From Datnioides undecimradiatus (taxonomy: Eukaryota > Chordata > Actinopteri > Lobotiformes > Datnioididae), in the NCBI GenBank assembly GCA_008933995.1, contig WARS01000013.1:16681806-16745805 (forward strand): a stretch of DNA of 64,000 nt, in the 5' to 3' direction. Positions 49,663-63,058 of this stretch are shown here, piece by piece. Position 1 is the first letter of the stretch. Each line of letters opens with the position of its first letter. The notes under the pieces were generated by a model. The model searched no databases. It saw only the letters and a list, made by a program, of their open reading frames with translations, and had not been told where the DNA came from. A program made the position numbers and the translations under genes.

Positions 49663-51728
49663 TATGACACCTGCTCTTTGATGCCATATTAAACCAAGTA
49701 TTTTCTGAAGCATTTTATCTGCAAATTAATTAAAAGAAACAAACAAATTAAACATATTGGCAACATATGGTCCTGTAAAATGTGAAATGCTGAAAAAAAC
49801 TGACCCCTGCCTGAAACACATTACGGAGTGGTCTGAGTGGAAGATCTGAGTCACATCAAGCCAGTTTTTACTCATAAACTCCTATATCACAAATAATAGA
49901 TTTGGCTGAAGTGGCTTTACAGTCTGTACAGCATGTGACACCCTCTGTCCTTAGACCTTCGATTCAGATAAGAAATAATGGGAATAAAGAAGCTTGAATG
50001 CATGTTTGTTTCCAAAACCCTGCACACTGGACAAACATCTGGAGAGTTATCAACAAGTTTCCACTTAATGCAATAAACATTTCATCCTCCATTTTGGTGA
50101 TTATTAAGTTTGCATACACTGAAAGCACTATATCTTAAATTATTTATTTTCTAGAAATTAAAAGTAGTAGTTCCTGTAGTATAGTTATATGTTACTATAG
50201 CCTACAGTCTGTTTAATAATGATCTAGTATCATTAATAAGCACAGCCACGGGGGAAGGTAAATAACCTATGTGAAAAATGTGAAGTTTAAATATAGAAGT
50301 TTGCATTTCGAACCTGGAAGTGCTTCAGGCTACTCTGGCAAACCCCAGACACAAGGGCTGATGCAGGTGGCTCAGAGGGATTCACTCTCTTATCTCAGCG
50401 TAGAAGAAATGGTGCAGGGTGGGTGATGCCCGCTGGGTTATTTTGGCTGGCATGCTGGGCGAATTCACAGAATCATTCACTATCTTCTCACATGATTTCA
50501 GTATGCCATGTATTTCATTAAAACCATAATTCATATGAAAAAAAATGTGTAAAATTGAAAATGCGATGCGTTACACAAGCAGTCTGAGATACTAAATGTT
50601 GAAATTGCACATGGTTGCACCTAGATCATGTTCCTCAGCATCATGAATCAGCTCAAATTCGAAACCATGTCTGAGCAAGCATGGTGTCCTCTGCCACTTA
50701 GAAAGTGGTCCAAAGGGAGCTCACTCAGATAGCTGAAGTGGAGAGCCTCTTGTGAACCAAAGCTGGGAGGTTTGAGATGAAAGGTCAGCAGATTGCAAGA
50801 GGTTGCAGCATGAAAGGAAGAGCTCAAGACAGTTCAGACCCACTCTGACACCCACAATGGACTTCTACCCCCGTCCACAGCAGAGCAGCGCAGTGGGACG
50901 GCCAATCTGAACAAGCTATTTTGTGAGCTGTTATAAAGCCATCATCAAAATCATCTCATATCCATTTACTTTTGAACCTCATGTTGGTTCACCTATTTTA
51001 AGCAGGCAGTAGGTCATACCAAGTGAGTATTCACTGAATCTGCGATACGGTCAACCATCATTGTGATGTTAAACTGAGCCACACATACTCTCAAAAATAA
51101 ATAAATCAATAATCATTATAATAATAGTGATAAAAGAAATAGTAAATGTAAATCACCAATTTGAAAGATGGTCGCTGAGCAGAGGTCTGCAAAGTCATAA
51201 AGCAGAAGAAAAACGCAGCAGGAAATGTACAAGTTATAAAAATTGCAAAAGCTGATTTATAAATAAAATAACCTGTGAGGAAGCACAAACTCCCTCTCTA
51301 ACCATTTTGGTTAAAACATGAACAGAATCATCAAACTGTTTTCTTTGTTTTTAATTCAATTTATGTTTTCAATACTGATTCAACAAGGCCCTCAGCATTA
51401 ATCTTTTTAGCTATCATCTTTCAATATTGCAGGTATTGGGTTATAAAAACTGGAACCTGTTGGTCTGGGTCCTTTGCGGAGGCCATCTTTTTCCTGGTGA
51501 TAAAAGAGGGAGGACGCCTCAACTTCAGCCCTTTTATCTGGCTTATGGGTGGGCGGGTTCTGGGATTTGATTGGCCAAAGGATGAACGAGGCAATGATGG
51601 CTGATTTAGGCTGATGTGAATATAACTTGCTGGTTTGGAAGATGAAGTATTTATGGTAACCTATTGAGGAATGAACTGGAGCTTGTTGGTATGAACAAGC
51701 AAAGAGCTAATGTGTATTTATTGATAAC
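49663..51728. other. Non-coding, nothing recognised
   Basis: AT-rich unique DNA, no frame above 60 codons. Contains the 4-bp TAAC flank of the LTR at its right end (51,725-51,728). Confidence 0.6.
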
Positions 51729-51799
51729 TGTGACAATTCTTCCCTCCTACAGAGCTGAGCTGATAGGTCAGTTTGAACGGACAAGATGGACTCCACAGC

Positions 51800-51807
51800 T
51801 ATATAAG
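51800..51807 (+). promoter_or_regulatory. TATA box of the LTR
   Basis: TATATAAG, about 70 bases into the LTR. Transcription would start some 25-30 bases downstream, within GCTGTGAGAGAGTGG-like sequence. Confidence 0.6.
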
Positions 51808-51904
51808 TGCGTGCTGTGAGAGAGTGGAGGGGGAATGGACTGACTAAGAGAGAGCAGGGTGATGTGTCACATAGTGTTTTGTTTGTTAAATCTTCCTTTG
51901 TTTC

Positions 51905-51923
51905 TTTTTTTTTTTTTTTTTTT
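51905..51923. repeat. Poly-T run (19 T) inside the LTR
   Basis: Nineteen consecutive T residues, likely a slippage expansion. Confidence 0.95.
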
Positions 51924-51943
51924 GGTTTGGTTTAGAGACTGAA

Positions 51944-51949
51944 AATAAA
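51944..51949 (+). terminator. Polyadenylation signal of the LTR
   Basis: AATAAA about 140 bases downstream of the TATA box, followed by a T/G-rich stretch (TTGCTGGTGTGATTTTT), as expected for R-U5. Confidence 0.55.
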
Positions 51950-52049
51950 AGTCCAGTTAATTTTTCCAGTATAAACCTTTGCTGGTGTGATTTTTCCCTC
52001 TGTCCTCAAACCTCACCATGCTTCCCTGCACCTCACCACGCAACATAAC

Positions 52050-54454
52050 CAATGTCATAACTAATGTACTGATGCATTAATCAGTCATACATTATTTCAA
52101 TAATTTCTAAATCATTGAAAATAAAAAATGTTTAATTGATATTGCATGATTACATTTAGACACTGTCTTCATCAAATACATTTTTATTCATCTTACATTT
52201 TTATTTAGATACAGTCTAAGCATATTTTTATATACTTCATTCTACACAGTGATATTTTCATGAAATCCACTGCATGATATTAACCGAGCAATAATAATTT
52301 ACTTACACTCTTAAAACAAAGAGTTCTTTGACACCTTTGTCTCCACTTAATGTGCCTGACTGGACCTCCTCTCAGACTTGGGTGGACGTGTACAGCCTCT
52401 GGGTAGTCAGCTGTTTTTCACTGAGGACATTTTGACACATCCCAGAAGGAAAAGCACTGGTGTAAATAATAAAATGAATGATGGCTGATTTCCATTTAGC
52501 TGCTTCAGTACCTGGTATCGTTCATGCAGACTCATTGTCACATTGTCATGGTTTACTGGGACTTGACCACAGCCTTCGTTAAGCATGACACCATTAATTT
52601 CCCACTGTAACACGTCATTCTTATCGGTACAATGAGTCTGCTAACTTTACATGATCTACAGCAGGGCATAGCATGTTAATGATAACCAGTATGAGTTTGT
52701 TTTAATTTAACTCAAACCATTTCCTAAACCCTAATCATGTTATATTTGCATTTATTTAATGCATCCATTTGAACTCATGTTGTTACAGTAGTTTTGAATT
52801 TAGAAAGGTGGAACCGCTGGCAGGGTTGAACAGTATCGTATGCATAATATCGTTAATGGACATGCTTTTCAATACTTGTGTTTACAGATAGTAATCGCTC
52901 ATACTCAGGTTAACTATATTACCAGAAGCAGTGTGTGCTTGAGTCAAGTGTCTGTACCTAAATCATTATTTACACTGGTGCCATGTTGTGGAACAGCTGC
53001 TGTGACACATCCAGATGTTAAAATATGAGAAGTCAGGTCAGGACTTTTTCACGTATCTTAACTCGGGGATTTATAACGACATTTTAGATGACATTTTTAC
53101 TTCAGGCACCAAATTATTGTTAGGTGATCTGAGGTGAGTGTTCCCTATTTATGTTTTTGCTGGTGTAATTTGAGATTTCTGGGTTTTACTTAGCGTTGTG
53201 TCTTGTGTTTTGTCTCCTCTTGAGAACATGTTTTCACTTCCCTTGAATACATTTTTTAAGTTGATGTTTTACCTATTTATCCATTAGTTCTTTTTCAAAT
53301 TTGAGATCTCTTGATGAGCAAACAAGCAAACTTGGGCAAATGTCAGACACGCTTTTAATAGGTCTTGTTCATCAAAACATTATTGAAGCAAAAGTTTAAC
53401 TGTGGTCATGTTCTGGTTTTGAAGGTTCTTTAGCGTCTCTTTAAATGCTATTGCTCATAGCCGGCCCAACTGTGCTATAGACCTGCAGGTGTGCCACACT
53501 TCCCCAACGACACCTGCACTCTGCCTATTTTCCTCTTTCCTTACTACTGTTTGTGGTGTTCTCACCTTCAACTATGTCACAGTTTGCCTTAACCCCCTGA
53601 CGATGGACCAATGAGACTGTGCGAGCATTTTTCTGTTTCTACTGATCAGCAGTTTTAAAGAGTGAGAGTTATGATGGCCTTATCTTATTTTGTGCCTTTA
53701 TGAACACAAAGTGCGGCTCTGACTGTTTCAATCGTGTCTGTCCGTGTTTACAATGCAAAGTTTTGACTGTGGCGAGAAGTGACACAACTTAAAGGTCCAC
53801 TTTTATGCCCGTTCATTTCTTCATTTTATTTTCTCCAATGATATTTTGGTTATCAATATGTCTTTCTGTCTTAAGAGGAAAGAACAGATTCATACTAGTC
53901 TATATACATACAGTGTATGAGCTGCTGTGTGGCTCCCTTCAGCATGTCGTCTCTACGCTGAACCACAGGCCCTCAGAGAGTTCAACTGCTTTCAATTCCT
54001 ACAAAGCCTCCAGACAGGCTTTTGCTTTCCATTTTCTGTCTGTTCTCCCCAGCGCTCTCAGTTGCCCCATCTTTCTGTGTGAGTAAATGAATTCCCCCCT
54101 GATGGTAGGGGATGTGATGTGAGAGCAGCGATCGGGGCACTTTAATCTCAGAGATCCATCCTGGAGGTTTGTGCCCCGCCTCGTCACTCTCTGTTCAAAC
54201 ACTGAACTTCCCTACCAAGACAACAAGGATTACAGCGCAGCTATTCGCTCTCTCTCTTCCTTGTCTCACTCCATCTCGCGCCCTTTAATGCTCCTGCTCT
54301 TTCTATCTCTCTCCATCTCCCCCTTATCGCTACATTTTTTAAAACACAGTATTAAACATTATGTGAATGCCTGCGACTGAGACACCAAGGCCAGTAATAT
54401 AACAAGCCTTCACACAGAAATGCCTCTTTCCTGATCTGATGATGAACAATGCCA

Positions 54455-54456
<2 letters not shown>
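52050..54456. other. Non-coding, nothing recognised
   Basis: AT-rich unique DNA. A CT-rich patch lies at about 54,249-54,330. A 93-codon frame at 53,805-54,086 has no motif. Confidence 0.6.

Positions 54457-54487
<31 letters not shown>
54457..54487. repeat. (CA)n microsatellite
   Basis: Uninterrupted CA run of 31 bases. Confidence 0.98.
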
Positions 54488-54489
<2 letters not shown>

Positions 54490-56196
54490 ATCACATACAA
54501 TCATGATGTGCACATTTCACCGAGTGTATAAAACAATACAAACAACTGGAGATCTGATTATTAGCACGGCGCAAAAACGTTGTTTTGATGTCATTTTGAA
54601 AAATGAAATCAGCGAGAACCATGACAAACGAGGTAACAGGAGTGCAGCACTCAAATAAAACCCCATGAGCTGTGAAATTATGTTTTCAGACATCTGCACC
54701 ATCTAAATGAGACAGATAAAGAAAAACTGTTTATGAATAAGACGCTACAATTCATGTAAAACTCCTGTGTGGATTTGCGTGTCCGTGCATTGGTGTGTTG
54801 AACTTAAGTGAGGTGTGTTAAGCGTGAATATGAATATTCACAGGAGATGTGGGATGTGTATGCTGAGATATATGGAGAAACATTTAAACCCATATCTAAA
54901 CACTGTATAAGTAAACATTTCCTAATGAATGCTGGAAAGCATGTTGCTGTCAGTTATTTTAGGAATTGTATTGTTTTTCTTTTGTCACTCAAAACCCAGA
55001 AAGGTGAAGATTTGATGCTGTGCCATATCCGTCTGAGATGTGCAAGGTAATGTCAGCCTAACTGAGCTCACTTCTCTCACATTTGACATTTTATGGCATT
55101 TTATAATCATGTGTAATACTTTTTCCTCAGTAATTACATGTAGATTTTATCATATCTTAGAAATGGCGCAGTTAAATGTTCCTGTGTGTAGGATGAAATC
55201 CCAGGTAGGATGGAGAAGGTTTTTGAATGAGCAATTTAATATAACATTTAGGGAAGTTTAAAAAAAAAATACTGTGACATTTAAACTACTCACATTTATG
55301 AACAAGATAAAATATGTAAATGAACTAATAACAAAAACCTAAGTTTAATATAAGTTGTTACAAACTTTTTGTGCACAGCTGGGGGTTACTTGTGCAGAGG
55401 GTGAATACAGAAACATCCAATTATCTGTAAAAGAACTCTTCAGGTGCTGGAGGTACTGGGAGCGGGTGGATTCTGTGATTAGAGCTCGGGTAAGAGGGGA
55501 CAGAAAAGGGACATTTCTATTTTCAAAACAATTTCAATAACTCATTGACAAGCATTAGAACCACACACAAGTTGTGCATCCTTTGGCTTGTGCACTGCTT
55601 CAAATCCCTTTGTCCTTTCCTCATCCTCCTCTTAGGCACGTAGTGGTGTCCTTACTGTAGGACAGCAACACCTGATTAATGTGCAGCTGAAATTAACAGC
55701 TCTCCTAGTCAGAGAGCTAATAATAAAAATCATCACACCTACATCTGAAGTTATTATATTTTTTGCTCGGGGGCAAGTATGTTATTAACACAGAGCCCAT
55801 CAATATACCAGGTGTGTATTGTGCTGTGAGATAACAGCTTTCTGTTTCTGAGCATGTGTAATTGTTTTTGTTGTGTTTATTTCTCTTTTTTTTACCACAC
55901 AATGTATTTACATAATCCCAAAAATTTACATACAATTAGATAAATCAGCCATTAAACCATGTGAGCACCATTTCAGCACCTTTCAAAGGGAGAGAGAGCA
56001 GCATTAATTAAGATATACTTAATTATGGTGGGCATAGCCTCACTTTAACTGCTGCTATGAGTAATGCAGACAGATAATGAATAAACCCCTCAAAGCACTT
56101 TACCTCTCAGAGCGCCTGTTATCAGGAAATGAGGCCCACATCTGTGCGGTGCAACTTGTTGACATGGTCTTGTTACAGCAGGAGATGGAGTCATTT
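54488..56196. other. Non-coding, nothing recognised
   Basis: AT-rich. An A-run at about 55,260-55,269. Small chance frames only. Confidence 0.6.
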
Positions 56197-56232
56197 GGTT
56201 TCACCCTCTATGCGCCATTAGAGGGTGAAACC
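56197..56232. repeat. 14-bp inverted repeat
   Basis: GGTTTCACCCTCTA (56,197-56,210) and TAGAGGGTGAAACC (56,219-56,232) are exact reverse complements around an 8-base loop. Confidence 0.95.
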
Positions 56233-56689
56233 TGTAAGAAATCAAACTGTGTGAAATAGAAGAAATAGCAGGAGTCAGACCTCTCTCCCTTCAAAAGGCT
56301 CAGACTTGAACTGTTCTGAGCGAACTTAGCTGCCTCTGACATACCCAGAGAGTGAGGGCAGTGTTGTGGAAAAGAGCCTATGACCGTTTGGCTGCAGACA
56401 CATCAGTTGTTTAAATGGTAATCAGCGGAGGTCACTAGCTGTAATGGGTCCCAGTGCAGGATTTTTTTTTTTATGGAAGGACACAAGATTGCAAATAAGC
56501 ACCATTGTGCATTTGTAACAGGCCCCCAAGCAAGAGTTTACCTGTGCAGAGATGCTGTGTCCTGCTTTATGCAGGAACAAACAGAGACTGGAGAGGTTTA
56601 CACAGACTTCATCTCCTTTTCTTTTTGCATTAAACCTTTGTTTTGCATGTCAAATAATATCCTTCTAATAACAAATTTCACAGTTGGAT

Positions 56690-57070
56690 CTGCAATCTAT
56701 CTTGCCGAGAATCTATCTTGCCAGACTTCAAGAGGCAAGTTTTCAACTGAAAACAATGGTGGCTGCTGAAGAGGCTGGCGTAGAGCCTCAGTTATACCAC
56801 AACTTGGGGGTATTAGAGAGTATGGAAAAGATAAATTCACTACTCTCCAGAGTGGCGTCGGCAAGCACTCTTCTACTACGCCATGTTACAATCTGATTGG
56901 TCAAAGTTATGCCGTGAAAGACGGTGACAAATAGATGGTTCATCCAATCACCTGCCAAGTATTTATTTAAAAGTGCCTGCCTCTTTTCCAAACAGTTTCC
57001 ATGGAAGACTTCCCATATGGCTCTGTGTAACAAACCATCTGCTCTGTTGGGTTACGTTCGCGCATGAAGG
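56690..57070 (+). repeat. Possible teleost dispersed repeat
   Basis: Phrases such as ATCCAATCACCTGCCAAGTA (56,943-56,962), AGTTTCCATGGAAGACTTCC (about 56,994) and TGTAACAAACCATCTG (about 57,026) remind me of a fish repeat. Recall only. Confidence 0.4.
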
Positions 57071-57194
57071 GGTTCATATATCAAACAGCTGAGATACTTA
57101 ACATGTTACAGCTTCTGAATGTATAAAGCTGTTTGTCAGTTTATTAGTATTATCAGTAATATTCTTGTATAATATTCAAGACGTTGACTTCAAA

Positions 57195-57470
57195 TTCAGT
57201 TTAAGTTTCAGTTTAGGTTTTTTGCAGTGTGGTTGTAAGAGGTACTTATCCACCAAGTCTGGAGAATGAGCTGTACTCTAGAAGGAAGAGAAATGTGCTG
57301 CTGTGGACCAGGTCAGCAGCGAATTATATTAAAGCCACCTAATCAATTTCAGGATACACTATATTTGTATTATGTTCACTGATTTTCATTGCCGTCAGAC
57401 AGGCATTTATAACTTGAAAGTGAGGCTGTTATAACCACCTATGCTTCTCAAATTCACCTGACTCACAGGA
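57195..57470 (+). repeat. Teleost dispersed repeat
   Basis: TTGCAGTGTGGTTGTAAGAG (57,222-57,241), GGTACTTATCCACCAAG, GTGCTGCTGTGGACCAGGTC (about 57,295), TTAAAGCCACCTAATC (about 57,329) and ATTGCCGTCAGACAGGC (57,389-57,405) come in the order I know from a common teleost repeat. An internal part seems deleted between the TTATCC and GTCTGGAGAA phrases. Confidence 0.65.
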
Positions 57471-59085
57471 GCTGCTGTCTATTGTTGCTCAGTTAGTTTG
57501 TTTGGCTTTTTGAGTGATGCTGTGTTTTAAAGAGTTAGTTCAGATTCAGATTCATTCAGCAGGCTGTAGAGGAGGATGAATGCTGTTGAATAAGAGGCTA
57601 ATAGCTGCCGTGAGACTTTGGCATGGTGGAATCACCCTGGAAGCCAGACAGGGACTGTCCAGAGGTTTGACTGAGTTTCTTCATCTCATCATCATCAGAG
57701 CTGGAGATATCCCCTAGTTGTCCATCACATCATGATTACTGAGGAAAAGTGAATGAGAAATGGAGAGAACGTGGTCCCAGATATGGAGCAAAATGGGCTC
57801 AACCTGATTAAATTGAGCATATAGATGCAAATTTTCAGTGGATAAAGAGATAAGTGAAGCCTAAAGAGCCCCATTAGAGGGGGATCGCAGTGTGAGATAT
57901 AACAGTAAAGTGTCTTATTATCCCAATACATATGAAGTATTGAACATCTTTATCATTTACACATTAATTCCAAGCTAAATCCCACTCTACATGTGGCATG
58001 GATGAATTACATTATTGCAGTCACAATAGTGCTCTGCAGCAATCACACTCTTAACATATTTAAAACTGAAAACTCATCCCTTATTTTCATGTCATGATGT
58101 AGTGAGATCTGCATGGTCAAGCTTTGCTAGATGTTGAAACAATACAACAACACTTAAACCAGAAAACCTACTGAGTAGATCTGCTAAATTAATGCGATGG
58201 TCTGTATCTAAAATGAGTAACCATAGCAACAGAGACACGGTCAAAGCCTCTATTTAAAATTTATTGAAGCACATTATCAAGCCAACATCTAGGCTAATTA
58301 CAACAATGAGTGACTTCAGCTGCGGTCCCTATCATCAAAGTTGTCATATTCTACAAATAGGTTCAAAGAATTGTTGAAGACAGAAAAACTGAAAAGAAAA
58401 GGGAGGAATGGTGCGAGGAGTTAATAGTCCTTTAGTGCGTCATTCTCTGAATAACGCAGGATGACGATTACAACGCACAACCCGTGAGAAGTATGAGTAT
58501 GTCTCATCTCTAAACTGACTGATACTTACCATGTATTACATAAATGATCTTCTCACACCTCGCTCACTTTTCAGTTTGATTATTCAGACTGTGGCCGACA
58601 GTAGCCAGCTGTGAAACTATATAAACTGCTCATCATCTGTACACACATACTGTTAACAAAAGTCCAGCCTATCATGTCTGTGCTGTACTGCATACATAAC
58701 ATTTCAGGATACCTTCTGTCTTACAGAAGATCTTCCTCATATAGAGTCTGCAATAGAAGGTTTTTACCTATTCTTGTTTGCATTTCATGATTCCTTTATT
58801 TTTTTTAATAAAATGTGGCTTGTTTATTAATGTTGGTCATTTGCAATGTTATTGCATGGCTTGTTATGTAGTTTGCCATGTAATTACTTTAAAATGCAGA
58901 CTGACTTTATGATTTTGTCATTTGATTTCCATTTTATAATTTGTTCCATGCAGCGTGGCGCTCTTCCTGGCCCTAGGCTGCTTTCGTCGTAACAACTTTC
59001 ATCCAAATTCCAGGGCAGTAGAAATATTCTTTACAAGGCTTACACCAATATGAAACAGATGAAAAAAAGGGATTTTTTCTGTTTT
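57471..59085. other. Non-coding, nothing recognised
   Basis: Mostly unique AT-rich DNA. Slightly denser at 57,540-57,720 and 58,430-58,620, without clear motifs. T-run near 58,799-58,806. Confidence 0.55.
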
Positions 59086-59625
59086 TACAGAATGTCTCTT
59101 CACCCAAACTCAATTCCTCCCAATAATGACAAAGTTCATATTATCATGACAGCAGTATCATATTCATCAAATGAGCATCACTCAGCCAGTTCATTGTCGC
59201 ACTGAGTCAAACAGAGGAGGGGGAGAAAAACAATAATGTTTCTGAGCTCTAAATTGTGTTTGCTGATAGCGCTACTGCTTCGCTGGCTGTTGATGGATAT
59301 TACTTTCCATGCCGTTCCCCAGGCCGCTGTGTGAAGCAGTGCCTTTTGAAATGAGCGATTGTGTGATGCTCCTCTTAAACTAGTTCAGCATGGCATCATT
59401 CATCATCTGCGGCACTGCCAGCGGGGAGCAGCATCGTCCCCATGTCTGCCAGTCACAATGGGGTTACGGGGAGAAGCGTTGTCTGCAACCTCACAATACT
59501 GCGCTTTGCACTGGGCCACTGAGATACCACCACCTTCACATTTCACACACATCTGAAACAGCTGCACCACGGCGGCAGCTACTTTGGAAGCTATTTTAAA
59601 GTAGTGCCACCCTGCATCTATCGTG
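59086..59625. other. Candidate conserved non-coding element
   Basis: A long repeat-poor stretch with CpG-bearing parts (e.g. ACCACGGCGGCAGCTAC at about 59,565) and AT-rich parts (e.g. CCAATAATGACAAAGTTCAT). Two overlapping plus-strand frames (59,359-59,556 and 59,390-59,599) show no protein family. Inference from texture only. Confidence 0.28.
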
Positions 59626-62600
59626 TATTAACACCAAAAGATTTGCCACAGAAGTCTCTCTCGAGTCCAGAGAACAGAGCCACGGTGATGTATCATCCAC
59701 ACAAAAACTGGGACTAGAACTCCTTTAAGAGGATCTGCTGGTTTTGAATTTACTCACTGTTATTTCACATTTATATGGATATATATTGAATGATGCCCAA
59801 GTCTGTCGCAAACTAGCATGATAAAGGTTTCTCTTCATTAACACCCACTGTTTACGGTTTCAGTCAGTTTGTGAGCGCTCCAGTTTCAAGGTGTGCTTAC
59901 TTTGTGGCTCTCCTTTTCTGCAGCACATCTAAAACCCACACCTGTCAACTCTTCAGTCTTTGCTTGTGTGTGTTGGAGAAGAGATTGTTTCCATAGGGAG
60001 CAAACATATTGTTAGCAGTTCATTAAAGGCTGATTTTGGATCTGCTGCACACCACAGTGTAAAGGGCAAAGCTGACCTCAGCTCTTTCTCACATCTGAAT
60101 TCTGATTTTCAAAAACCATTTTCTAGTGACTTTACACCACTCGATTGTTGCAGAATTTAATGGACTCAAAGTGCTTCCAAAGTGCAGCTGCTGCATACGC
60201 CAGTTTCTGCTTGATGTATACATGGAGCTACAGCTTTGTGGGTAGATAGGGAGCTGTCGTTGGCCATGAGAGACTAGCAAAAACCTAAATAAAACTGGCT
60301 GACCTTTGAATGTACTGCAGTTTGCAGAGTAGTTAACATCCACAGTCTGTGTAACAGAAAGCTACAAAAGACTTAAGGCCTGATCACACCAGCATTTGAG
60401 TTTCATTCCAATTGAATCAGCGTGATCAGTAAACTGTCTTCACTGTGCTGACCCTGCAGGAACAGTACAAAACAGGACAAGCTATCATAGCTTATTAGCG
60501 CTCCAAAAGAGAAACAGCTTACAGAGCTGCAGAGACTGAAGTCACTGGTGCAAATACAGTCCATAAAAATGTGTGAACGTATCCAGCTCAACAATGGCAC
60601 CATATTAGCTCACACATTAGCCATGTCAGATTCAGCTACATCACAAAGTTTCTAAAGGGAGAGAGACATTTCACTGTACTCATCACAAATCATTTAATGT
60701 GTTGGAAAAATAGGTTTATTGGCCACTTTAAAATAACTGGTATTTCATTTATGATGCATTTGCTGTTATTTTCATTTATGTCATTATTAACCTCCTGTGA
60801 ATAAGCTTGTTTAAAATAAAGGGGGGGGGCGGTTTGATGGTCTGATCGCAGTTTAGTTTTATTCCAGCAGTATAATGGCTCTTTGTTTGTTGCAGAAAAG
60901 ACAAATTGCTGGCACAGTCTTATCCTAGCTTGATTATGATGCCTTCAGCTCACTGTCTCCACTCATTAGACACAGTTAATCACGATGCTTTAAGGTTTGG
61001 AAAACTGTAATTAATTTCTGACTCACCCTGCTCCTTGTGTGGGATGAACCTCTCTCCATGTGTAGGCTCAGTCACTGGCTTTTAAGACCATCTTGGACAT
61101 GCTTTTTTCCTTTTTTAAAAAAAAAATATATGACTGATTTTTGAAGCTCAGTGTGATTCAAGAGCCTAGACTCAAGACTCACTAGACTCACTTTTTATTT
61201 CTAATTTCTCAAACTGAGGTTAGTAAAGTGATTGCTTCATGACTCTTGTCAGTGTTTGTTTTAGCACATTTCGCTTTATTTCTGACAGTTTTTCAAAGGA
61301 TTCCACAATTTTCCTTAACTTCACTTATTATAATGTACGTTTACATAAACTAAACTAAAGTGTAGGCAGGATTATTTCAAACAAGAGCTGCTTTTCTCTA
61401 TGTGAATAATGAACCATTGCATTTGGCCCACGAAAGACCCGCTAAAAAGGGGGTAGTGTGTGATGGTCTCATTGCTTGGTAGTTTCTTCGTTTGTTTGGG
61501 GGCATTTGCTTTTGACGGAAAAGCTCATCTCTCCACTAGTTAAACATTTTCTTTTTTTTATTCTGCTTCTAATTATTTATTTTTATGCTGCCATATTCTC
61601 TTTTTTACATTAATACACGCTTCTTTAATTGCCAATATTCACAAACATATTATAACATTATATATTGTTTTGTATAATACATTAGAATCATCTTGTAATT
61701 CACACTTTTTTAATAAATATTCTCTTGTAAATACTTTTTATGCTTTTCATGTTGTGCTTTATTGTTACTTGAGCTTTTTTTTAATTAATACTATGCCTGT
61801 GATTCATTTTGATTCTGGCAAACAAAAGAACTGGGGGCCATGAGGCCACAGTAAGAAGGGTAGTGATGCTTTGGGTTTGGAGGTTCCCAGTTTATGATGT
61901 CACTTAAAAAGGCCCCAGAAGTTTCAAGCAACCCTCTGAAGGTTGTTTTTATACTGTGAACATACAGTCCTGGACCAAGGTGCCAAAGCTGACTTTTAAT
62001 TATATGTATACATTCAGCACCAGGAGTAACTCTATCTAAGATAAAAGCCAGAAGGAATCTCTCAGGAAGACCTGCACACAGCTCTTTTATAGCTCACATA
62101 ACACTGGTGGGCAGGAAGCATTTGATCAGAGGGCATAAGTAGTATTTTGCATCTCATTCCATTACGTTCTACAGTCTAAGGACACGCTCTCCTTTTATCA
62201 GATGAGCACTAAAAACTGCCTCCTGAGGAAAAGCCATCAGAACCTGCCTGTAAAAACAGTTTATGTTTCCTGTCGAAACATAAATCAAGTTTCTTAAACG
62301 TGATTAGTTTTTGCTAAAACATAGAATACTGTGTTTCTTTACTACATCCCAAATACATGTGCTCTGTAATGTTACTTGATTTAGATGTGATCTGAATTCA
62401 AGACACCCCAAAACAAGTGTTGCAGTGGTGCAGATGAATGTATTACAGAGCTCCAGCCCTCAAAGTTCATTCATAGCCATTCAGTATAATTTTCCAGCTA
62501 TTATGGGTAAGCATAATGTAATTGAAATTAATGTTTTTTCTGCTTCACTTTGGGTAAAAATGCCCTTAAAACACATACACAAACACAAGTAATCAGGGGT

Positions 62601-63058
62601 TATGTGATTTAACATTCAATGTCACAGCCACGGATAAAACTTTCATACCCTGCTTTCATTTAAAACTGTTTCGTGTCATGCTGCATTTCATTTCACTGCG
62701 GCTTCAAATTTGATTACATCAAGTCTAAGGTTCAATTACTTAGAAGGGCCACCATCTGACAGCTGTTCAGTAAGAAAAAAAAGAAGACACTCTCTACATC
62801 CCCTTAAGTCACACAGGACCGTGCCTCTGAAAACCACAGATGTAAACAAAAACTGTGGAAGTGTGATCACAGGAAAAACAGACTTGAAACCAAAAAGTCA
62901 ACACTTTAATCACTGTCAACACATCTTTGCAGCATCAGACTCAAGTAAGTGAGCAAAGGTTATTTAAATAGCACCAGCCAAAGTGTTTTTCTGTTCTATA
63001 GTGCAAAGTGCATATGAAGTAGTACTAGAGCTGAATTAAACCTGTCTATAATCTTGAA
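59626..63058. other. Non-coding, nothing recognised
   Basis: AT-rich unique DNA over 3.4 kb. A 9-base G-run lies at about 60,821-60,829 and an A-run near 61,118-61,127. Small frames only, the longest 84 codons (60,089-60,343, minus). Confidence 0.6.

Larger units (their letters stand above)
51729..52045 (+). mobile_element. Solo LTR of an LTR retroelement
   Basis: The 317-bp unit starts TGTGACAATT and ends CACGCAACA, so its ends are TGT...ACA as in LTRs. It is flanked on both sides by TAAC (51,725-51,728 and 52,046-52,049), a 4-bp target duplication. Inside are a TATATAAG box (51,800-51,807) and an AATAAA signal (51,944-51,949), in the order expected for U3-R-U5. No primer-binding site, gag, pol or second LTR follows, so this is a solo LTR left by recombination. 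Whether the parent was Ty3-type or retroviral cannot be told. It carries no protein. Confidence 0.75.

Noticed and set aside
51729..52045. Full-length LTR retroelement
   Set aside because: No primer-binding site, coding region or second LTR follows; the target duplication closes directly after the 317 bp, so only a solo LTR is supported.
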